Source of the DNA: Tubiluchus corallicola
Taxonomy: Eukaryota; Priapulida; Priapulimorpha; Priapulimorphida; Tubiluchidae
Length of the DNA: 64,000 nucleotides
Direction: 5' to 3'
Assembly (NCBI GenBank): GCA_030141605.1
Contig: JAQGDQ010000685.1
Location: forward strand, 1 to 64,000
Each line of letters begins with the position of its first letter. The first letter of the stretch is position 1. Below the pieces are notes generated by a model. That model was given only the letters and a program-made list of their open reading frames with translations. It was not told the origin of the DNA and did no database searches. Positions 35,401-47,000 of this stretch are shown here, piece after piece. Position numbers and translations under genes: made by a program.

Positions 35401-37413
35401 CCGGACGTTGGTCCAGAATACCGAGAGAAGACAGATTATGTACATGTGGGGAAGAAGTTCAAACAGAAGCCCACGTCTTATTGAGATGTCCGGTGACAGA
35501 AGATTTACGAATTGAACATTCTGAGTTGAACTTTTCTAGCATTTGTAACCTTATGCACTCCCCAAATTTAACGTCGTTAATGAAATATTGTTGGAGATGT
35601 GTTAAGACGTATGAGTGAAGAACTATTGTGCCCCTACATTAAAACGCGATATTTTTGTTGATTCGGTAAAGAAATTTGCCCTCTGTATATGATTTTTTGT
35701 TTTGTAGTTAAATTTTAATTTTGTTAATTATATAGTTATCGTTGCCTACTTATGTTATGTGAAATCATTACGGTGAATAAACTAATTCTAATTCTAATTC
35801 TAACACCTAACTGTGATATTAATAATATTGATACAGGTACTTATATAAACCTACCTACCTGCATAGATTTTAACATTTGAAAAATCTCGTGCATTTTAGC
35901 AACAATGTCCTCGACTACCTCCTGACCAGCTCTACACAGCCATAAGATATTCACATCCCGATTAGAGGGCACTGCGGTAGCACCAGTGGAAGATGTAGGT
36001 GGCACTGCAGCTGCGTCCATACCTGTCATAGAAAAAACTGTTTGACGTGTTACATAAAGAAAAGTGTAATTACAGGTTTACAGGTAGCATAATCCTACCT
36101 TGACTGATTTACTAAATTCATGGGAAGCCAAGACAACAAAGCTACTGATATGGTCAGCCTTATTAACTAGGAAATGAACAACTAATCTACTAAGCAGAGG
36201 TAGAGAAGAGGCAATTAAAGCTGTACCTTCTCTTTTACTTTAAAGGTGAAAGTAAAACAAAACTGAGCTTTAAGCCATAATACAAATTCATCTAACATAT
36301 ATAATATTGAAAGTAAATTGTAAAATATTAATATTTTGTTGTATGTGTTTTTCATTTTTGCATGTGTTAGTTGAAAACATGCTGCACAAAAAACAGGCGC
36401 TGTACCCGACCAGTCGAACACCTAACCACTTGAGACGTGTCACACCGAGCCTCGGTCAAATAACAGACAAGTGCTGTGGTAAACTTGAAATATGAATTCA
36501 AAGTTAAAATTTGTCAAATTTTTGATCATAATCAATGTTATACAGTAGCACTATACTACAATTTCCACTTTTGCAAACGCATTCAACACACTCATAGAAT
36601 AGTTCTAATCTTACACATGATAATTACCTTACTCGCACATGTGATGTCATCAGTAGCTATGCTCTCTAATCACTAAGTGAGTTTATTATCAAATAGTTAA
36701 TTATAAGAAATATTTTAATATTTGTTACGGGTGATAAAAATGTATATTTTAGACCATAGCTCAAAATGCAGGGTTCCCACGGTCAGGGAAATCCTGGAAA
36801 ATCCTTGAAAATACGGGCTATCCCGGAAAGTCATAGAAAAGTCAGGGAAAAAGATAATTTGGTAGAAAGTCAGGGAAAATTATAAAATGAGGCGAAAAGT
36901 CCGGGAAACTGGAAAGGGTTGGAAAAATAGTCACGGTGAACCATTATGTTTCCAAACATATTTTTCAACAATTCGTGTTCAAATAAGATTTATATGAAAC
37001 TAGGTTGCCAGTTTCGATTTCTGTTCCAAAAATAATGATTGGCCGACACATTATATATCAGTATATGTATGAATGTCCATACACAATAACGTTTAAACAT
37101 GTATACTGGTATTGCAATTTGTGCTTATCTTGGTCATGGAAAATCAATATTTGATCAGGCAAAAATCAGGGAAATTTATTCTATAATTCTGCGGGAACCC
37201 TGAAAATGGATTAGGAACAAAAAACGTGCTGTTTTACTTTAAGCTAGGTAACAGTTTACCTGGTCCTGACTGGCGTGTTACATCCTGGTACGGAGTTCTC
37301 AATGGTGCAGCTTGCTGAGCATGTAACGGAGCTGATGCATGACTCTGTACTCCAGTCTGACTTTCTCCGCTGTAAACTGGCTGTTCTGCTGTACTATACG
37401 GTTGCTGTTGCAT
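25621..37413 (-). CDS. MED30: Mediator complex subunit 30
   Basis: Five coding exons (phases 1,0,0,0) give 225 residues. MED30 is a metazoan Mediator subunit in the nucleus that helps relay transcription-factor signals to RNA polymerase II. Diagnostic stretches are LCRAGQEVVEDIV with HEIFQMLKSMQLPNG, the helix FRRLRLIYDKCNEQ followed by VETLVPV, and the C-terminal QQIKEVINYLRNIIWEVN before a KDAR stop. Vertebrate MED30 is about 178 residues; the extra length is mostly a Gln/Ser/Pro-rich N-terminus. Introns contain MITEs, a LINE fragment and satellite arrays. An upstream two-codon frame (ATG TCG TAA) ends 2 nt before the start codon. Confidence 0.93.
26857..27181. repeat. ~50-bp GC-rich minisatellite (~7 copies)
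   Basis: Units contain 'aggcctgcaggggcac' and 'tggagggggaggcat'. They are purine-biased and contrast with the AT-rich surroundings. Intron between MED30 exons 4 and 5. Confidence 0.9.
27263..27957. mobile_element. pogo/Tigger-like MITE, diverged
   Basis: The ends are inverted: CCTCGCTTAACGAC at the left and GTCGTTAAGCGAGAA...TACTG at the right. The right end fits the CAGTA...CTCGCTTAACGAC consensus of pogo/Tigger elements and is followed by TA. The left target site is mutated. No transposase is recognisable. Confidence 0.65.
27958..28405. repeat. 50-bp minisatellite (9 copies)
   Basis: Uniform 50-bp units with 'agttagttaaagttaaag' and 'gctggcttcgtgcaa'. The array starts exactly at the right end of the pogo-like MITE and ends about 190 bp from MED30 exon 4. 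Confidence 0.95.
28596..28697 (-). CDS. MED30: MED30 exon 4
   Basis: 34 codons, phase 0 on both sides; acceptor ttccctag, donor GCTGCT|GTGAGT. It encodes TLVPVKEIGEVG followed by an acidic/polar linker. Compared with vertebrates about three residues are missing at the junction to exon 5, so a slightly different splice cannot be excluded. Confidence 0.85.
28780..30880. other. MED30 intron 3 part with a GC-rich island
   Basis: Mostly AT-rich unrecognised sequence. Positions about 29140-29540 are clearly GC-richer, and a minus-strand frame (29167-29412, 81 codons) and a plus-strand frame (29065-29379, 104 codons) overlap there. Neither resembles a family I know. The composition shift suggests an inserted element remnant. 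Confidence 0.35.
30905..31290 (+). mobile_element. possible solo LTR
   Basis: It begins TGCTGCCATCTATGGG and contains a TATA-like TATATATAC, a pyrimidine-rich CTCACTCTC region with a duplicated 'cagtgttcagtgcag', and AATAAA. That promoter-plus-polyA layout is LTR-like. No target duplication or internal region was identified. Confidence 0.3.
31373..32100. mobile_element. hAT-like MITE (728 bp) next to MED30 exon 3
   Basis: Ends TAGGGTTGCCAG and CTGGCAATCCTA are inverted with one mismatch. Flanks ATCATACG (31365-31372) and ATCATACC (32101-32108) form an 8-bp duplication with one mismatch. Its right end was then drawn into the tandem array that also contains the exon 3 donor. Confidence 0.8.
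32047..32425. repeat. 64-bp array joining MITE end and MED30 exon 3 donor (~6 copies)
   Basis: Each unit consists of about 45 bp of the right end of the hAT-like MITE, its target-site copy ATCATACC, the donor and the last nucleotides of exon 3. On the gene strand every unit carries CGTAGAG|GTATGATTAGG. The array therefore arose after the MITE insertion. Reading through from the exon meets a TGA at once. Confidence 0.92.
32426..32578 (-). CDS. MED30: MED30 exon 3
   Basis: 51 codons, phase 0 on both sides. It encodes LPNGDTVRTQQ, a coiled helix (KLVKLKTDLKQI) and LFRRLRLIYDKCNEQ. The donor GTAGAG|GTATGA is the seed of the 64-bp array at 32047-32425. Confidence 0.93.
33000..35150. other. MED30 intron 2 part, no clear feature
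   Basis: AT-rich sequence. A 'ggtgctgccatctt' word at about 33692 repeats the start of the possible LTR at 30905. A 68-codon plus-strand frame at 34055-34261 is not recognised. Nothing else is supported. Confidence 0.35.
35160..35812 (+). mobile_element. 5'-truncated non-LTR retrotransposon 3' end
   Basis: A 116-codon frame (35268-35618) ends in the CxC...HxxxxC knuckle at the C-terminus of many LINE ORF2 proteins (LCTCGEEVQTEAHVLLRCP). An AT-rich 3'UTR and a tail of TTCTAA repeats after GTGAATAAAC follow. Inserted in MED30 intron 2, immediately beside exon 2, in the opposite orientation to the gene. Confidence 0.85.
35859..36022 (-). CDS. MED30: MED30 exon 2
   Basis: Acceptor tatgacag, donor ATGCAG|GTAGGT, phase 1 in and 0 out. 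It carries the conserved core LCRAGQEVVEDIVAKMHEIF and ends KSMQ, which continues as LPNG in exon 3 exactly as in vertebrate MED30. Confidence 0.92.
36769..37202. mobile_element. MITE with CAGGGTTCCC ends
   Basis: Inverted ends CAGGGTTCCCAC and GCGGGAACCCTG; flanks AAAATG on both sides (36763-36768 and 37203-37208). The interior has repeated 'tcagggaaa' words. This end type is widespread among non-autonomous hAT-like elements, but the 6-bp flank match leaves the superfamily open. Confidence 0.75.
37260..37413 (-). CDS. MED30: MED30 exon 1
   Basis: The ATG at 37413-37411 opens MQQQPYSTAEQPVYSG, a low-complexity Gln/Ser/Ala-rich N-terminus, ending at donor CCAG|GTAAAC in phase 1. An earlier ATG in the leader is out of frame and stops after two codons. 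The MITE at 36769-37202 lies just downstream in the intron. Confidence 0.8.
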
Positions 37414-37705
37414 TTTTACGACATCTGTGACAATCTGTTAAAATTGATAAAATATAAGCTTAATACGATAACAGAAAATACCAGCACCTCCTCCGCACAT
37501 AGAGAGATAACATCTTTTTTCCTAACATTACAAGAACCAGGTATTTTGTTTTGTTTTGTTTATTGATGACAGGAGTTTTTTAGTAAAATACGATTTTCTG
37601 TTCCTGCTAATGTCCCATTTATATTACACGATTGTATAATATAGTTGGTCACAATGATGTTGATATGAAGTAACTACATGATGATATTAATCAAAAAATC
37701 CTAGA

Positions 37706-38075
37706 GGGAAAATAAGATCCTGTTGAGCTTGACTCTAGTCCGACTCTGTGAAGAGACATGAGAGGTGTAGAATAGGGAAGCTTCGGCCGCCGGTGAAATA
37801 CCACTACTCTCATCGTTTCTTTACTTACTGAAGCGGAGGGTGAGCCGAGAGGATCTTTATTCTAGAATTAAGCGGCCGGCGCCGTGCCGGCCACGATCCG
37901 CCTCAAAGACAGTGTCAGGCGGGGAGTTTGACTGGAGCAATACAGCTATCAAAGGGTAACGCAGGTGTCCTAAGGCAAGCTCAGCGAGGACAGAAACCTT
38001 GCGTAGAGCAAAAGAGCTCGCTTGATTTTGATTTTCAGTACGAATACAGACCGTGAAAGCGTGGCCTATCGATCC
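37706..38075 (+). pseudogene. 28S rRNA fragment (decayed)
   Basis: About 370 bp matches the 3' part of eukaryotic 28S rRNA in order: CCTGTTGAGCTTGACTCTAG, GAAGAGACATGAGAGGTGT, GGTGAAATACCACTACTC, GTAACGCAGGTGTCCTAAGG and TTTTCAGTACGAATACAGAC. Substitutions and deletions (for example GCAAAAGAGCTCGC) show it is not a working gene. The GC content is far above the surroundings. It lies about 300 bp upstream of the MED30 start and is directly joined to reverse-transcriptase sequence. Confidence 0.93.
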
Positions 38076-38303
38076 ATTCATGATGTAATTTATGCAGTTT
38101 CAAGTCTCAAAGCAGGCAAAAATGACGGCTCAACAGGATTTTCCAGCGATCATTTAATTAACGGCCCAAATTCATTATTTGTACATATAGGTATGTTATT
38201 TAATATGATGTTATCTCACGGTACTGTACTGTACAACCTTCTCTATTCAGCTATCAAATCTACTGCTAAAGGTAAACGTGGTAAAACAGGGAGACTAGAT
38301 TAG
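38076..38303 (+). mobile_element. non-LTR reverse-transcriptase fragment fused to 28S sequence
   Basis: Starting right after the 28S match, the plus strand encodes VIYAVSSLKAGKNDGSTGFS followed by SDHLINGPNSLF and FNMMLSHGT. This is the N-terminal RT pattern (LKxxKxxGxxGxxSDHLI...HG) of jockey/CR1/RTE-like LINEs. The fragment is short and ends before the catalytic motif. Confidence 0.75.
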
Positions 38304-38385
38304 AAAATTAACACGTCACTCTAACCATGAATATATAGCTGCCAGAAAACTGTGGCATCTCCAGTACAGAACACACAGATATATA

Positions 38386-39043
38386 CAGTCTAGCCTCGTT
38401 ATCTTGCCTCTGTCCGTCTAGGGCAAATTTTTGGCGAGAGGCGAGTATGGCGAGATAACGGGAATATAACGAAGTTAGTCTATATGTATATACATAATAG
38501 TTGATTAACATAGTGTTCCTCTATATACATATAAAATATATTTCGCATTATGATACCAATGAAAATTAAATCAGAAATGAAAAAATGTCATAATCTTAGA
38601 ATGTTACTTTTTTATTTAAAAAATCTTTTTCGAGTATACACTTAAATGCAATAAACTTAGGTGTTATAGAGTAAGGATATCGGTGACGCTTTAGTTTCTC
38701 TGCGCATTAACCAACCACAGCACTCCTAATCTAATCCTGGAGAGACACACACTAGATTAATTATGTCTGTCTATCGAGTACAGCAGCATTGTCTATATAA
38801 CGCGGTTATATTGATCGACACACGGTATATGTATTGATCGATTCACCTCTGAGTTTGTCTGTTTGGCGACATAACGAACATAGTTTACATAAGCACTCAT
38901 CCTAGCATGACGTGCCGAGGGCGAGAAGCGAGGGTGGCGACTTAACGAGGTAAATATCAAAGCAGGAAATCCGTCCTGGTACTTTCTATGGCGAGAGACG
39001 AGTTTGGCGGCATAACGAGGGGCGGGATAACGAGGCTAGACTG
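38386..39043. mobile_element. pogo/Tigger-like MITE (658 bp)
   Basis: 17-bp near-perfect inverted ends CAGTCTAGCCTCGTTAT / ATAACGAGGCTAGACTG, flanked by TA on both sides. The interior contains further 'ggcgagataacg' copies. CAGT ends with TA duplication fit pogo-type Tc1/mariner MITEs. Confidence 0.85.
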
Positions 39044-39589
39044 TATTACCGTTTGTAGCTGATATTTTGCCTCCTCGTAAACAATTCCAGAAACGATAAA
39101 TAACTTTTATTTTAAGTGTTTAAATAACAGTAATCACACTATTCGTTATTTTGCTCAGCAAGCTCAGTATTGTTCCGCTTCAATTATGGGATACTGACAA
39201 TCAATGGCAATTGTTACATTTTATAAAAGACATTTTATGGAGTATAGAAGCCAAGTATTTTTATTTCTTTAGGAGTTTTTATATGTTTATCTTTTTATTA
39301 GATAATTGGTTGAAACCAAAATGATAACATAATTGATGCTATGGTTTTCTTCTTATTATTATTATTTACTTTGCTTTAACAAATTAACAAAAATTTTCTA
39401 CTTTAACGTCTACAGCTTGAACTAATTTATTGTAATTCTTATCATTTGTTGTTTTTCTTTGTGTATTTAATGTACCACAAATGAGTACGACTAAATGGTA
39501 TTAGCAAATAATTGCTGTAATTTTCTAACTTAACTTGCAGGCTTTAAACAATGCTCCTTTGAAAAGTCCGGATTACAGGGTCATCTTAA

Positions 39590-39790
39590 TGCATGGGCAC
39601 AAGCACCATTACCATAGGTCCTAGGACAATATCAGTACCCAGTGTCCGCTGCTGTGCCCATATGCACTGTTACCACAGGAAAAAGTCAGTGCCCACTGCT
39701 TGCACCATTACCACAGGAGAATGTAAGTGCCCAGTGTCCGCTGCGTGCAACATTACCGTAGGAGAATGTCAGAGCCTAGTGGCTCAAAAA
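39590..39790. repeat. short imperfect tandem repeat (~3 copies)
   Basis: About 60-bp units with 'cagtgtccgctgc' and 'accattaccacagga' words. A 72-codon frame across it is a by-product. Confidence 0.6.
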
Positions 39791-42540
39791 ACAATCCCCA
39801 TAAAGCACTGAACAGTGTATGCCTGTTTGGTGGACTAACACAGTAACTGAGACTGTCTAACTGATGCGTTTATCTGTCATTAACTCGTCTAGAAGCAACC
39901 TAAATAATAAAAAGTAAATGAGCGCGTTACCGCGAAAAAATGGATAGGCACCGACAAAATCGTTGTCGTTCCATCGAAAATTTGAATTAAAGACAGCTTA
40001 CCTACTTTAATGTCCTAAAGTTCTGCCGCCTCAAACCTACGATCTGCACAATAACAGAAATCTACACTTCTAATTCTTTTCTTTGCACGTTTATTTCAGT
40101 GCCTTTCTCATCCGAGCGGCGTAAGTCAATGGCTTGGGTGTAGGTTTTAGCTCGAGTTTGCCGCAAGCGTTTCCCGTGCCTTACTGACGTCTCATCCTCA
40201 AGAAATAAGAAAGATGTCGTCTGCTAGAATTTTAGCATATTTTGTCTTTGGGAGAATTTGTTGCTTGTCATTAAAATTTAACTGTTTTTCTTGTTTAGTT
40301 ATTTTGCTTAATGTAATTTTAATTAGAAAACATACGTGACGGTTCCCAAGAAAGATGTAATAGGCAATAGTATTTTTCAACATTAAATTTAAAATCGATA
40401 TTTAAAAAAATACATCATTTATTTGTACTAATTGTGGCTACGAATTGTGACTGTACAAATTAATTAATAGATTGATTTTTATGAGCAGTAATTTTATAGG
40501 TCATCCTAAACAAATTAAAACCGATACTATAATTATTCATTGTAGTGATTTTAGTTACTTCTATCAGCGTAACCTAAACTACAGTTACATGAAAACAATT
40601 ACATCATCTCGTCACATAGCCAGCTTATAATCAATTTTTATCTAAAAGAAAATTATCGGTAATAATGCACACTGTCCATGGCCAGTTCTTTATTCTTGCT
40701 TCTGTAAGCTAAAAATCAAATTGGGTAGATATTTTCAGTTTAGATAATACACTATCTGTAACGTTCTTCTTTAAAGTTTTGCTACGGTATCATAAAGACA
40801 TGGTGTATGTTAATAGATGACTGTGTAAAAATGAGTTCAACGCAGCTTCTTCTTTGATGTTAAAAACGTATTAGCAAGTCTTACTGCTTCTAGCAAAACA
40901 CCTTCGGGATATTGACCTGATAATGAAGACCTATAATATTTCGTTCAGCATTTTGCATTCTTTAGAGAGATCAAAGATGACACATTGCAATTTATTTCAT
41001 TTAAAAATTATTATAAAAAAGTCTATGGAAATATAGATAATCGAATAATATTGTGCACTTGTACGACTTAGAAATGTAGAAATGTGCTTACCCCAGCCTG
41101 GTAGCCGCTGGTTTCGCTAATTATGATGCTTTTAAAAGTCGGTACACGGAATTTTTTTTAAATAGTTGATTGTGACGTAACGAATAGATGATCGGTTACT
41201 ATCATGACTTCCTAAATGCTTGCAGCACAAGCAATGTGTTCGCCTTGTACCATTTTCACTAAAGTTGCTGTTTGTGTAAAATATGGACTTTGAATTCGTG
41301 TCACGGAAGTGCAAAAATTACAGCTATCTTCCACAACTTTAGCTGCTTTACGTTACCGTGTGTATTTCCAATTCTGTACACTGAGTTTTGACTTTGAAAT
41401 GTGCCTTAAGGCAGAATGTAATATGAGCTGCAATGAAAGTCTGCAATAATTGTTTTCTCACGTTCACTAAACTGAAGATATACTTCCGTTTCTGAAAAAA
41501 ATGTGCCGTATCTTATTTTGCTCGAGTGATTTGCTAGAATGTAAACATACTGAGGAGAGAACATACCGGTACCTAGTTTACGTCTGGAGTATCATCTTTG
41601 TGGGCTTGAGCACAGAAGCAAACACAAAAAGAGAGATGGTCCCAGTTACTCCCTATAGTTGATATGAAGAAATGGACAACTATAAAAGTAAGAAAACCTG
41701 ACTCAAATTACTGAGTACATGGAAAGTGGTACTGTTTCCACTTTCCACCAATGCCCATCACTTTCATAGGATTTGTCACATCAATTGATGCCTGTAATGG
41801 ATGTGAAGACTCTGTAACAATTATGACAATTATACGTAAAGAGTATATTATTGTTGCACCACCTTCTTAATAGTAAACGAACTTTCATAAAATTATGAAA
41901 ATATCAAAAAGAAAACGATACTTTTTTACGTCAGTCGGTTGATCGGTCGGTCAGTCAGTCAGTCAGCCAGATCAGTCAATCAATCAGTCAATCAGTTAGT
42001 CAGTTAGTCGGTCAATTAAATCAGCCAGCCTTTCTGTTACCCGGTGAGCTAACCAGGCTAAATAATAAATATGTCAGTGCAAAATAATAATTTCAATCAA
42101 ATAAAATCAAATTATAACTGTCAAAAATCTTACATTTTCGTTGTACTAACAAGTTGTATTTCTCGAGTTAGTGTGAGTTAGTTAAAATATGCAAAGCCTA
42201 TCTAAACGACACGTTCAATTTCACCTCTTTACAAACATTTCTGCTTCTATTGTGAAGTTTGAGAGATTTCGTTTTGCTTGCAGCCAATAAAGACTAGGTA
42301 TTCCTTCATAACGCTGGTTACTGTGAAGGTTCAAACGACAACAAAACAGAGAAAATAAACAAGTTTTGCTGAATTACCAGGCCTCGCTAATTTTCTAATG
42401 TTCTTTTTGGCTTTTAACGCTTTTAGCGTGCAGTAGTGCTTTTAACGTTCAACATGGCAATAACTGTACATTGTAAAAATCTAGCAGGACAAAACGTAGA
42501 ATGCATTTTTCATAAAAACTAATGTTGCAGAAAAACGTTG
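39791..42540. other. intergenic region between MED30 and AOX
   Basis: The two genes are divergent here. No protein, RNA or clear transposon was recognised apart from the tetranucleotide tract near 41930-42055. Confidence 0.4.
41930..42055. repeat. (CAGT/CAAT)n tetranucleotide tract
   Basis: Degenerate GTCAGTCAGTCAATCA-type repeats. A similar tract lies in an AOX intron at 51090-51520. Confidence 0.85.
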
Positions 42541-42631
42541 TGTACTGTAGCTGGCGCGAGTGCGCAGTTTAACTCTTTCGCCACGCGAGATTGCGCAATA
42601 GTTTCGCTGGCGTCTGCACCACCGGATATTA

Positions 42632-42745
42632 TATATAAACCCCAGAAAAGTTGAAAGGGCAGTTTAGACAGTTCGAAATAAAAGTTAGAAGTGAGGAAAA
42701 ATATTATAATTGCTTGAAGCGAGCCAACAGAAGATCACTAAAAAG
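42632..42745 (+). promoter_or_regulatory. AOX TATA box and inferred 5'UTR exon
   Basis: TATATAAA at 42632-42639 is followed about 29 nt later by an initiator-like GGGCAGTTT (about 42661). The 100 bp upstream are CpG-richer than the flanks. An ATG-free leader to 42745 ends in a good donor (AAAAG|GTAAC), which fits the acceptor TTGTTGCAG at 43921-43929. TSS and leader exon are inferred. Confidence 0.6.
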
Positions 42746-43045
42746 GTAACATTTCATTTCCGTAAGTAAAATAGAAATTTCTTCATTGTATATAAGTGAA
42801 ATTGGTAGCAAAGTTTTTATTTATCGTTTTTTAATTAAGGCATTAATCACGTGTCTCGTAACGTTTTATCAGCTTATTAACCAGAAAAATGACGGTAGCG
42901 GAAACGGTACAAAGATCATTGCTGTGCGTTTAGTATAATGATGAGCCCAACACGTTATGATACTTTTGGCTTGATTTGATGGAGCTTTTAATACTCGGCA
43001 TTACCACTGCTGGTAAAATCGAGTTTTCTCTCGGGTTTCTTATCT

Positions 43046-43417
43046 ATGGAATTATTTATCGGAAAATATTTTGCTATTGACGAGCTTTATTCGCTTCAAG
43101 AACCTTCTCTCACTAGTAAATTACTTATAGGAGTTCTTTTATTCTATTCACCAATATCTTCATCCAGCCCTGGATTAACCATTAAGCAAAGTAAGTACGT
43201 GCTTAGGGAAGGAGCGCCTCACGTAGTTTTTTTCACATCGAATAATTACCCTAAAGTATTTTATGCCAGAATATCTGTAATAGTTTCTGTGTTTGTTTAC
43301 AATGTGACGGCACAGATGGGCATCGAGATTCTGGTTACTATAATATTAAATGGACCAATATCGGTTTCCGTAAAAAAACCGTGTTCAGTAAATTTTTGCA
43401 TTTGTACTTTTCACTGA
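43046..43417 (+). other. 123-codon open frame in AOX leader intron
   Basis: Hydrophobic, unrecognised frame beginning MELFIGKYFAIDEL. No homologous family known to me and no splice or promoter support. Probably chance, but longer than expected for this composition. Confidence 0.15.
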
Positions 43418-43937
43418 TCTTCTCAGTGCTCAGGGACATATCGATGCCCTAGGCAGATAATTCTGTTCCGCTAATCTCTATTGTTGGTTGCTTATGTAAT
43501 GAGAACATTAAACAATTACCTGTGGTGTATTAGAAAAACACCATTAATTTAATTTCTACGAGGTTATTATTAACTGCATAGTGCCTATATTGAGGCACGC
43601 TGCGCAAATACTTGTGTAATATCTTGCAGCTGTTCGTTTTGTCACACTTATATAGATGCTGCTCTCGACAACTGCCTGTGGTGTGTTATGAAATGTACCT
43701 TTTACATGAATATGAAATTACATACATTTTCCGAGGAGAATAAGAATTTTTTCTAAAATGTGACACACTTACACTTTGGCGCCCTAGTCTATAGCCTAGT
43801 TAGCTATTGGTTAATGCACCCCTATCAGTGCGCCCCGTTTTAGATCCCTTACCAGGCCTCTTTTCTTCTGTCTGCTGCAATTATAAAAGCATCTTCATTA
43901 ATGTTTTACTTTCTGCACTTTTGTTGCAGCTGGAATT

Positions 43938-44075
43938 ATGGCACAGAGGAGAATTCCGCTTCTGGTGAAACTGATTACCAGTTCACAAATGCATCCTGTC
44001 AAGTTTGGAAGTGGTGCTGCAAGAATGATGGTTGACAAAGGATTTCACTCACGGAACGCGGGAATCATCACATTG
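43938..44075 (+). CDS. AOX: AOX exon 1 (presequence)
   Basis: 46 codons from the first ATG after acceptor TTGTTGCAG; donor ACATTG|GTAAGA, phase 0. Rich in Arg, Lys, Ser and hydrophobic residues and nearly devoid of acids, typical of a mitochondrial targeting sequence. Confidence 0.88.
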
Positions 44076-47000
44076 GTAAGATGCACAGGAGCAGCTAGCT
44101 TAGGACTAATCTAAACTGTGCAGAAAGAAGCAAATGAAAACGGAAAAGCTTTTAATGCCCTGAATATTTTAGCCGCTTTGACTCAAACAGGGGATCAGAC
44201 GAATTCGTTAACAAAAAACGATTATATGGGTAGATTAAAGACCTGCCCCTATTTACAACGTGTTTTATTTGGTTTTGAATACGACAATCCAAGTGATACT
44301 TTTGCATAAAACCATGAAAACGTTTATAAATGATTTCAGAACTTTATCAAAAACCTCCATTAGATGACCAATGACTTCGCCATTGTTAGTACTTGTTTTT
44401 AGACACTTAAACTTATTTGTTCGTTTTTACTTGTAAGTTTTATAAGTTTTAAGTTTATTTATTTCCACTCTGCATCTAACAATTATAATAAAAATACAGA
44501 TAATTTCACTGAAGTAAATATAAATATAAATGCAGTATTATCCAGAAATTACAAAATGCAGCATATACATGTGCAAATTACATTACAGAGTGATTTTGAT
44601 GCATACAGTTTGAGCCTAAAAGCATAGCTTGACAGGCCAAACTGTACGTGGAAATCTTAAAGAAGTGATTAATAATTGAAATAATGATGATATATACATA
44701 AAAGTGTGGGGGAGAGTGGTGAATGAAAGACGAATTGGTGCGAGAACTAAGAAAAACTGTGATGTGGGGGAGTAGTGAATGAAAGATGAAATGGAGTGAG
44801 AACTAAGAAAAACTGTGATGTGGGGGGAGTAGTGAATGAAAGATGAAATGGTGCGAGAACTAAGAAAAAGTGTGATGTGGGGGGAGTAGTGAATGAAAGA
44901 TGAAATGGAGCGAGAACTAAGAAAAAGTGTGATCATGATTATAAAGTGTCGGTTGTGTCGTAATAAGGTACATTTGATTTCTAGAAAACTGACTGCTCCT
45001 TCGTGTAAGATAATTGATGTTTCTAACCGCAGTATAATTTTATTCCAGTAATGAAAATGCGCAGTTATTTGACTTGAGAACGTGTTTCAAGTTACAAAAT
45101 CAACATTTTCTCGACAGCGTGAACGTTGAAACGCCAAACACGTACTTTTTCAATTTTTTTATAACACTTTAACTCCGTAGAACGAAAATAAAAGTGCATT
45201 TATTGCTTTAAAAGGAGGATTGAAAAGAACATTACTGCGTGACCTATTAAACTACTTTCACTAAAAGAAATAGTTCAGTGGAGCCACTTTACAAAAAAAA
45301 TTATCGTCTCTTTGCTTTGCTGAATAGGGCACGTTCTGCTGGCTCAATAAAATAGCGCCTATATAAAGGCCTAATAAAATCGTTTGTATAATCCAGCATT
45401 TTGCAACAGCAATTACATTAAAGGAGTCAGTTAATCAGTTAGTGAGTAAGTCAGTGAAAGCAAAGTCACGAAAAGCCTAGAAGCAACAAAATAAATTGTA
45501 TAAATTAAACTATGATAGGTTATAGTTAAAGTGAAAGACATACTTTACTTTTTGTCCTTCTAGGTCAATAGACCTGAAGTTGTAACGATTCGTTTAACCC
45601 TTTCAGTCCCAAATTATTTTTTTTAATAAGAAAAAATTTTTTGGCTTGGTACTTTTGTTCAGTATGTCCATCTTGTTTACACATTTTTTTCTACCTATGC
45701 CCGCGTGCTAAATATAGCCTGTATCCCACGGGATACATTGGGATTCAACGGAAGCATAAAACGTGCTTCATTTTGTAACTGCTGATAATTTTTTAAAGTA
45801 TTTAAGACATTTAGTATGCATGCTATGCTGATCTGTACAAAGTCGTCTGTAAAGTACTGTACCTTGCACAGTTTTTATGCTATGTAGATTTTCTAGTTAG
45901 TCATTTTATCACTATTTTTAGTCTATTGTTATTGGCTTAAATCAAAATAACTATTAACAGATCAAATAACTGTCAGTTTTAAAATTTTATTAATTTTAAA
46001 GGCAAAAAATATTCTCGTATCCCACGGGATACAACGGGTATGAAAGGGTTAAGTCTAATTATACAAATGTTAGTAACTTGTGAACGCGCAAGCCTACGTG
46101 TCTCAAAAACTTCCGCAATTGAAAATTTCTAGGTTACATCAGACTTGCATCCAGGGTCTAAATTGATTTTTTATTGCTAATCTAACCTCTTGCAAACTAG
46201 TTATGCTTGAAGCGGAATTTGCTTGAAAGTTTCATGGTAAAACTTATTCGTCTTACACAGATGTGTATCGAAGCGGAAGGGAAATAATTCAAACAGCTGA
46301 TGCAATACAAATCTGACTCGCTTCCAGGCATTCTGTTCGTGATTTACTATAGGCTTGGTTAGTCATGAAAACAGGATGGCGGTGGTACAATACAGTGTAA
46401 ATCAGGGGCTATAAGAACACCAACAAACTGCGCATGCACCGAACATTTCATTTACACACGTTACTCACCCCCCACCTGTAACAATTAGTTCTTTGAACAT
46501 GAGAAAGAAATTATGCTCGTACGAAAAGTAAGAAATGTTTTGACGTTTAAGTTACAAAGTGAGTCAACGATAAAATTAAACGTAACAGTTTTCATGTCGA
46601 ATGTTTACATTACGCGACTTTTTAAATTTTTACCAAAATTAACTAGCCTCAGCACCTGTAACAATGGCGCTTATTAGCCTAGCGCTTATAACCTTGCCAC
46701 CTGTAACCTTAGCCTTTATAACCTTAACACTTGTAACCTTAGCACTTGTAACCTTAACACTTGTAACCTTGGCACCTGTAACCTTAGCACTTGTAACCTT
46801 GCCACCTATAACCTTAGCACTTGTAACCTTGCCACCTGTAACCTTAACACTTGTAACCTTGGCACTTGTAACCTTGGCACCTGTAACCTTAGCCTTTATA
46901 ACCTTAACACCTGTAACCTTAACACTTGTAACCTTGGTACTTGTAACCTTGGCACCTGTAACCTTAACACTTGTAACCTTGGCACTTGTAACCTTGGCAC

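Noticed and set aside
37857-38081. Minus-strand 74-codon frame over GC-rich DNA
   Set aside because: It is the antisense of the 28S rRNA fragment, a well-known source of false protein calls.
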